Assembly: GCA_040755335.1 (NCBI GenBank)
Contig: JBFMAU010000322.1
Coordinates: 1 to 9,294 of the forward strand
Source of the DNA: UBA7656 sp040755335
GTDB taxonomy: Bacteria > Acidobacteriota > Blastocatellia > UBA7656
Reading direction: 5' to 3'
Length of the DNA: 9,294 nt
The notes under the pieces are model-generated. The model ran no database searches, was not told the origin of the DNA, and was given only the letters and a program-made list of their open reading frames with translations. Below, one piece after another: positions 6,112 to 9,294 of the stretch. Position 1 is the stretch's first letter, and the number at the start of each line of letters is the position of its first letter. The translations under genes and the position numbers were made by a program.

Positions 6112-6453
6112 ATGTCACTTCTCGTTGTCACAACAAAACAGGAGATCGCCGAAGCTCTGTCCGGCATTGATTGCCGTTCGACAGGCGATGTGGATGAGGC
6201 GGGCGACATGCTGCTTTCGCCTCATCGCACTGTAGATGTCGTCGTGGTCGATCTTGCTGTGGCCGATTGGCAGGGCTTCGTCAGGTGGTTGACTGACTCC
6301 ACGAGCGCGCAATGGATAGCCATATCAGAGCGCGCCGATTTGTCGCTGCGCATCGAGGCGGCGCAACTCGGAGTGGCCGGATTTTTCAGATGGTCGGAGG
6401 GGGCGAGGAAGCTGAAAGGATTGATCGATTCGCTTTCACTGGTCGAGCAATAG
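6112..6453 (+). CDS. Degenerate CheY-like receiver-domain protein
   Basis: A 113-residue protein; AAGGA lies 8 bases before ATG 6112, one base after the upstream stop. It follows the order of a response-regulator receiver fold: strand 1 LLVVTT, helix 1 KQEIAEAL, strand 3 DVVVVDLAV ending at D47 in the usual phospho-acceptor position, strand 4 WIAISE, helix 4 LSLRIEAAQLGVAGFFRW, and a final helix KLKGLIDSL. The AxxxGVAGFFR stretch closely mirrors the AxxxGAxG[FY]xxK signature. Key residues are altered: the acidic pair after strand 1 is T7-T8, and the invariant Lys of strand 5 is R93. It therefore probably lacks normal Mg2+-dependent phosphorylation and may be a protein-binding pseudo-receiver. 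There is no output domain. Finding this beside a phage endolysin is unusual; fold assignment is moderate confidence. Confidence 0.65.
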   Translation: MSLLVVTTKQEIAEALSGIDCRSTGDVDEAGDMLLSPHRTVDVVVVDLAVADWQGFVRWLTDSTSAQWIAISERADLSLRIEAAQLGVAGFFRWSEGARKLKGLIDSLSLVEQ

Positions 6454-6468
6454 AAGGGAGATGAAAAT

Positions 6469-7038
6469 ATGTCACGCGAACTGACAGAGCAGGATTTCAC
6501 GCAGGCCGCCCAACTGCTGGGCTGTAGCGTTGCGGCGATCAAAGCCGTGTCCGAAGTAGAAGCCCCGCGCGGCGGGTTTCTGCCGGACGGTCGCCCGACA
6601 ATTCTTTTCGAGGGTCATATCTTTTCGCGTTATACCAAAGGCCAGTACGACGCGACCCACCCGACGATCAGCTACCCGGCGTGGACAAAACGATTCTACA
6701 AAGGCGGCGCTGGCGAATATGACAGGTTGTATCAGGCGATCAATCTGAATCGCACCGCGGCGCTGATGAGCGCAAGCTGGGGCAAGTTCCAGATTATGGG
6801 CTTCAACTTCGCTCACTGCGGTTTCACTTCCGTTGATGAATTTGTTCACGTAATGGAGATCAGCGAAGGCGATCACCTCAAGGCGTTCTGCCTTTACATA
6901 AAAGATGTATTCCTTGATGACGAGTTGAGAGACCGCAGATGGGCCGACTTCGCGCGGAAGTACAACGGCCCGGACTACAAGAAAAACAGGTACGCGGAGA
7001 AGATGGCCGCGGCCTACAAAAAATATGGAGGCGCGTGA
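6469..7038 (+). CDS. N-acetylmuramidase endolysin (DUF3380 family)
   Basis: A 189-residue protein; GAAGGGAG lies upstream of ATG 6469. It matches the phage N-acetylmuramidase family (PF11860), which cuts the MurNAc-GlcNAc bond of peptidoglycan. Visible hallmarks are IKAVSEVEAPRGGFLPDGRP followed by TILFEGHIFSRYT, with E31 the likely catalytic Glu. They continue with YDRLYQAINLNRTAALMSASWGKFQIMGFNF (residues 83-113), and the C-terminal DFARKYNGPDY..NRYAEKMAAAYKKY. The length equals a lone catalytic domain; some relatives carry an extra peptidoglycan-binding domain that is absent here. There is no signal peptide, so release would need a holin. Its stop overlaps the next start as TGATG. This is the firmest functional call in the window. 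Confidence 0.93.
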   Translation: MSRELTEQDFTQAAQLLGCSVAAIKAVSEVEAPRGGFLPDGRPTILFEGHIFSRYTKGQYDATHPTISYPAWTKRFYKGGAGEYDRLYQAINLNRTAALMSASWGKFQIMGFNFAHCGFTSVDEFVHVMEISEGDHLKAFCLYIKDVFLDDELRDRRWADFARKYNGPDYKKNRYAEKMAAAYKKYGGA

Positions 7039-7163
7039 TGGGCGGCGGTGAAGACATGTTCACAAAGCGGAAATCTTTTCCGGGGAAGACTAACTGGCGC
7101 GCGGTTGGCTGGATCGTCGCGACAATCCTTGCGGTGATCGTGCTGATAGTGAGCGTGACATAA
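7038..7163 (+). CDS. 41-residue single-pass membrane protein
   Basis: A short gene coupled to the endolysin by TGATG (7036-7040), with GGAGG (7027-7031) 6 bases upstream. An in-frame ATG at 7056 would give 35 residues but has no better site. The product has a Gly/Lys/Arg N-terminal part (MGGGEDMFTKRKSFPGKTNWR) and one strongly hydrophobic helix (residues ~22-40, AVGWIVATILAVIVLIVSV) that runs to the last residue. The positive N-terminus predicts an N-in, C-out orientation with essentially no exposed tail. Its position between endolysin and holin-like gene suggests a holin, antiholin or pinholin-like role. No specific family is recognised. Confidence 0.7.
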   Translation: MGGGEDMFTKRKSFPGKTNWRAVGWIVATILAVIVLIVSVT

Positions 7164-7174
7164 AAGAGGTAGCT

Positions 7175-7387
7175 ATGAGCGAGAGGAAATCCACGCTTGG
7201 CAAACTTCAGGATGTACCCGATCAGATGTATGTCCTGATCGTCATTGTTCTCTTACTCATCGCCTGGGCGCTGCGTCAGGATCAGCAGATTCTCCAACTC
7301 CTCAATATCAGCGTCGGCGGCTTGATGGGACTGGTGCGCGGCGTTCGCAACGGCGCGAAGAAACAAGAGGTGTCAGATGGCGCTTGA
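7175..7387 (+). CDS. Holin-like small membrane protein
   Basis: A 70-residue protein; AGAGGTAG precedes ATG 7175. It has a polar N-terminus (MSERKSTLGKLQDVPDQ), a first membrane helix (about 17-33, MYVLIVIVLLLIAWAL), a short charged turn RQDQQ, a second and weaker amphipathic helix (about 39-55, LQLLNISVGGLMGLVRG), and a basic tail RNGAKKQ. Two helices, both ends charged and a length of 65-90 residues are the features of class II holins. Position right after the endolysin fits too. Holins are too diverse to name a family by eye. The last 11 bases overlap the next gene, which starts at 7377 with AAGAGG 6 bases upstream. Confidence 0.7.
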   Translation: MSERKSTLGKLQDVPDQMYVLIVIVLLLIAWALRQDQQILQLLNISVGGLMGLVRGVRNGAKKQEVSDGA

Positions 7388-8189
7388 TGAAAAAGAGACT
7401 CAAGAACGCGAAGACCTTGAACTGTCACGCGACCGCGCAAAGACAGTTCGCTTCTGGCTCGACACAACCGCCGTCGCGCTCGCCGTGTCGCTCGTCGCAA
7501 GCCTCCTCTACGCGACGTGGGCTTATGCTATCCCCGCGCTCAAGTCGTGGAAGGAAGCGTCTGATCAAACCGCCGCGGGCTACAGGGACACTCTCAACGC
7601 TGCTGCGCCGAAGATCGTTCAGATGATCGACAAAGCGGACTCCGTGATAGGGCATCTTGACGGCGTAACGGCTCAAAGCGAGCGATTGATGACCGGGATG
7701 GCCGATGACATCCCATCAACCCTGAAAGGTGTTCAGCGAGTAACGGGCGCGCTCGAACGACAAGTTGAGTCGAATGGGTCGGAAACTTCATCGCTGATAG
7801 CGAATCTTAATCTTCGACTCACCAGCGATGGCGGATTGATCCCCACGGCCACGGGGTTGATATCGAGCCTCACGAAAACCGCTGACGCTTTCGGCGTGAC
7901 AGTCGGTGAGCTTACTGAAGCGGTGAAGATGGCCAGCGAAAAAACTGGCCGCAGTCTGGATGCCATCAACGGTCTGCTCGCGCGGCCTGAGATTGTCGAA
8001 ATTCTCAAGCACCTCGACGGCACGTCTGCCAACGTCGAGCAGATGAGCGCGTCAGCGGCAGAAGCAATGAAGTGCGCGCCCGAAATCGCGGAGAGCCTGA
8101 ACAAAATCGCAAAGGCGACTTCGAAGTTTTCAAAAATCACGCTCGTCGCAAACATCATCTCGACGCTTGCGCGGGCCTTCATCCCGTAG
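7377..8189 (+). CDS. Inner-membrane long helical protein (spanin-like topology)
   Basis: A 270-residue protein. A charged N-terminus (1-29, EKETQEREDLELSRDRAKTV) precedes one membrane helix (about 30-50, TAVALAVSLVASLLYATWAY). About 200 residues of Ala/Ser/Thr/Lys-rich helix follow, resembling chemoreceptor or tail-length-type coiled coil (e.g. IVQMIDKADSVIGHLDGV, LEAVKMASEKTG-type heptads near 180-195). A short hydrophobic end (ITLVANIISTLARAFIP) could be a second membrane contact. The N-in, C-out topology with a periplasmic coiled coil matches an inner-membrane spanin in layout, but it is longer than usual (~100-180). I recall similar N-terminal patterns (E.EDRELARDRAKT) in other phage genes of unknown role. 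It neighbours a lipoprotein gene, which suits an inner/outer membrane pair. Function is inferred only. Confidence 0.7.
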   Translation: MALDEKETQEREDLELSRDRAKTVRFWLDTTAVALAVSLVASLLYATWAYAIPALKSWKEASDQTAAGYRDTLNAAAPKIVQMIDKADSVIGHLDGVTAQSERLMTGMADDIPSTLKGVQRVTGALERQVESNGSETSSLIANLNLRLTSDGGLIPTATGLISSLTKTADAFGVTVGELTEAVKMASEKTGRSLDAINGLLARPEIVEILKHLDGTSANVEQMSASAAEAMKCAPEIAESLNKIAKATSKFSKITLVANIISTLARAFIP

Positions 8190-8205
8190 TGACGAAAGGA
8201 GAGTT

Positions 8206-8688
8206 ATGAGAAAACGAACTGTATCGATCATGCTTGCGCTCGTGATTACCAGCGCGAGCATTTCATTCACGGCCTGCGGCGAAGATCAAATCAAATTCGT
8301 AAAACAGAAAGTCGTTGACCTCTCGATCTACACCGACGCTGGCCTGCAACTCTGTTCAGAATTTGAGCGGGATAAAATCCTCACACCCGATCAGGCACAG
8401 ACCGCGCGAGCCGCGCTAACACAAATCAAGGACACTCTCGGCATCTTCATTGAGCGCGCGAAGAGCTACACAAAAATCGATCTCTCGTCGAGAGCGGAAC
8501 TCGCTCGATTGTTCGGCGATGTGGTCGCCGGTGTGCGCGAAGTGATCTCGAAAGCGAAGCCGCTAATCGTCGCTGCGCTGACTGCTCTCGGAGTGCAGGA
8601 TGCCGAGAAACTGCTTTCAAAGGCAAGCGTCTTGTTCACCGCAATCGAAACAACCACGCGCCTGATCGAAAGCAGATTGACGAACTGA
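8206..8688 (+). CDS. Probable lipoprotein, last gene of the lysis-like operon
   Basis: A 160-residue protein; AAAGGAGAG lies directly before ATG 8206 (an in-frame ATG at 8167 overlaps the previous gene and is rejected). MRKR, a hydrophobic core (TVSIMLALVITSASIS) and FTAC at residues 21-24 look like a lipoprotein signal with C24 acylated. The -3 residue Phe is a less common lipobox choice. After GEDQ, which allows outer-membrane sorting, the rest is mostly helical with alternating charged and Ala/Leu-rich stretches up to LIESRLTN. It follows the 270-residue inner-membrane protein by 16 bases, so an outer-membrane partner role is plausible. It lacks the proline-rich character of many o-spanins. 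Other options are a superinfection-blocking or host-surface lipoprotein. Confidence 0.72.
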   Translation: MRKRTVSIMLALVITSASISFTACGEDQIKFVKQKVVDLSIYTDAGLQLCSEFERDKILTPDQAQTARAALTQIKDTLGIFIERAKSYTKIDLSSRAELARLFGDVVAGVREVISKAKPLIVAALTALGVQDAEKLLSKASVLFTAIETTTRLIESRLTN

Positions 8689-8768
8689 TCGCGGAAATGT
8701 GGCCTGCGAAAAAGAGAATGCGCTTTGCAGCAGTTTGGTCAAGGGGGCGACTGGCGCTTGAAATAAAG

Positions 8769-8794
8769 CGTCTCTGCTGGCGAGCGCAGAGGCG
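8769..8794 (+). other. Hairpin 1 of overlapping pair
   Basis: CGTCTCTGC (8769-8777) pairs with GCAGAGGCG (8786-8794), nine pairs including one G-T wobble, around an 8-base loop TGGCGAGC. Its 3' arm shares bases 8791-8794 with the 5' arm of hairpin 2, so both cannot form fully at once. Confidence 0.55.
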
Positions 8795-8842
8795 GTCTCT
8801 TGCTCCAATCTCAGCCTGCTACGAGCGGAGCCTGAGACCGCC
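8791..8842 (+). terminator. Hairpin 2, possible (non-canonical) terminator
   Basis: GGCGGTCTC (8791-8799) pairs perfectly with GAGACCGCC (8834-8842). A 2x2 internal loop then leads to GCTCC (8802-8806) paired with GGAGC (8827-8831), and a 20-base loop. It lies about 100 bases after the last lysis gene, between convergent genes. No run of T follows in either direction, so it is not a standard factor-independent terminator. It could block 3' decay, act with Rho, or be an attenuator-like switch with hairpin 1. Confidence 0.45.
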
Positions 8843-8909
8843 GCATCATTTCGTTTCAGTGCCTTGAGAAAAAGCTGTTTGCCTCACAGCGCGAGCGAGG
8901 CGTGGATTG

Positions 8910-8940
8910 ACTGACACCCACTGACGTTTACTGACAGTAA
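8910..8940. promoter_or_regulatory. Three ACTGAC repeats at 10-bp spacing plus a 13-bp palindrome
   Basis: ACTGAC occurs at 8910-8915, 8920-8925 and 8930-8935, exactly one helical turn apart. The last copy lies in the perfect odd-centred palindrome TTACTGACAGTAA (8928-8940). Same-face repeats plus a dyad are typical of protein-binding sites such as operators, iterons or recombinase arm sites. The cluster ends two bases before the stop of the convergent gene. No clear -35/-10 promoter pair was found here. Confidence 0.5.
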
Positions 8941-8942
8941 CA

Positions 8943-9293
8943 TCATCTGAGCGGGGCTATAAGGTTTTCCTCTGGCACGCCTGAGATCGATTTATGGCCG
9001 AACTGAAGAGACTTAATATCACTCCCTGTTCGGTACAGATACCACCCACTAGCTTTGGAACTTATTATCTCGCCAATTACTCCAACACGATGCTTTTTGA
9101 CGTACTCAGCGGGGAAGGGCCTCTCCAAAGACTTCTCTTGCCACGCCAGATATGCATGGATTTCGGATTCACTGTCATAAAGCTCAAAGTATGTGCGCTG
9201 TCGCCTGCTGTGAATGTCTTGAGCAAGAGAAACCAACTCATCCTTTGTTAGATCAGAAGGAATAAGCAACACCTTCCAACTAATCTTCAATTG
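8943..9293 (-). CDS. Conserved-looking unknown protein, 5' end beyond window
   Basis: This minus-strand frame ends at TGA (8945-8943) and is still open at the right edge, so the N-terminus is missing. The TTG at 9290-9288 is not needed as start. It reads like a real soluble protein: WKVLLIPSDLTKDELVSLAQDIHS, then TYFELYDSESEIHAYLAWQ, PFPAEYVKKHRVGVIGEI, GWYLYR, and an end similar to ENLIAPLR. The V.LVP...T..EL..LA..IH pattern, an aromatic/acidic D-x-E middle part, and a W.KKH..G.I.E. stretch with a GW.LY strand recall a family of small bacterial proteins of unknown function. It lies convergent to the phage-like operon and may be a host or accessory gene. There is no sign of a signal peptide in the visible part. 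Confidence 0.7.
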   Translation of the reverse strand, partial: QLKISWKVLLIPSDLTKDELVSLAQDIHSRRQRTYFELYDSESEIHAYLAWQEKSLERPFPAEYVKKHRVGVIGEIISSKASGWYLYRTGSDIKSLQFGHKSISGVPEENLIAPLR

Positions 9294-9294
9294 A

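Larger units (their letters stand above)
8689..8942. other. Non-coding junction between convergent genes
   Basis: About 250 bases lie between the lipoprotein stop and the stop of the minus-strand gene. They hold two overlapping hairpins (8769-8842) and a repeat/palindrome cluster (8910-8940). A 56-codon frame (8697-8867) exists but has no good ribosome site and contains both hairpins, so I do not call it a gene. No tRNA-like cloverleaf was seen. It may be the end of the phage late operon or of the element. Confidence 0.6.

Noticed and set aside
8483..8495. Near-palindrome CTCTCGTCGAGAG in the lipoprotein gene
   Set aside because: It is coding, and a one-base centre cannot form a hairpin; nothing else supports a site.
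8697..8867. 56-codon plus-strand frame in the junction, Arg-rich
   Set aside because: It has a weak ribosome site and encloses both hairpins, and its composition looks like translated GC-rich non-coding DNA.
8701..8940. tRNA, CRISPR or insertion-sequence remnant in the junction
   Set aside because: No cloverleaf or T-arm pattern was seen, the repeats are too short and too few for CRISPR, and there are no terminal inverted repeats or transposase frames.
8994..9251. Plus-strand frame of 85 codons opposite the convergent gene
   Set aside because: It is a mirror of the minus-strand gene, which has the more protein-like composition and motifs.

Overview
The window looks like the late (structural plus lysis) end of a tailed-phage or prophage genome. 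All fourteen genes from the left edge to about 8.7 kb lie on the + strand. They are packed with start/stop overlaps (ATGA, GTGA, TGATG) or short gaps, and most have a clear GGAGG-type ribosome site. Base composition is moderate (roughly half G+C by eye). An N-terminal lipobox-like signal, several single-pass membrane proteins and a muramidase fit a Gram-negative host. The style of the structural proteins recalls phage contigs from soil and environmental bacteria such as Acidobacteriota. That host guess is from memory and weak, because no host marker gene is present.

Region 1 (1-5769) is a virion-surface or tail-fibre/decoration module. It starts with a tail protein cut by the left edge. A Cys-containing small protein and a 39-residue basic mini-protein follow; the latter is coupled by ATGA to a 222-residue phage structural protein. 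Next come a secreted PKD-domain protein, a 198-residue and a 153-residue beta-rich structural protein, and a 554-residue protein built from 27 tandem ~18-residue units plus a short 9-residue repeat tail. A 108-residue partner overlaps the end of that protein by ATGA.

Region 2 (5820-8688) is a lysis-like cassette. In order it holds a membrane-anchored coiled-coil protein, a degenerate CheY-like receiver domain, an N-acetylmuramidase endolysin (DUF3380 family), a 41-residue single-TM protein, a 70-residue holin-like protein, a 270-residue inner-membrane helical protein and a probable lipoprotein. The last two could bridge inner and outer membranes in a spanin-like way, but this rests on topology and gene order only.

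Region 3 (8689-8942) is a non-coding junction. It has two overlapping, mutually exclusive hairpins and a tight cluster of three ACTGAC repeats at exactly 10-bp spacing, the last one inside a 13-bp palindrome. Beyond it a convergent minus-strand gene of unknown function runs off the right edge. The junction may be the end of the phage late operon, a regulatory site, or the edge of the element.

The least ordinary items are the receiver-like protein beside the endolysin, the 27-unit repeat protein with longer variant units spaced 4-6-4, the secreted PKD protein inside a structural operon, and the repeat/palindrome/hairpin cluster in the junction.
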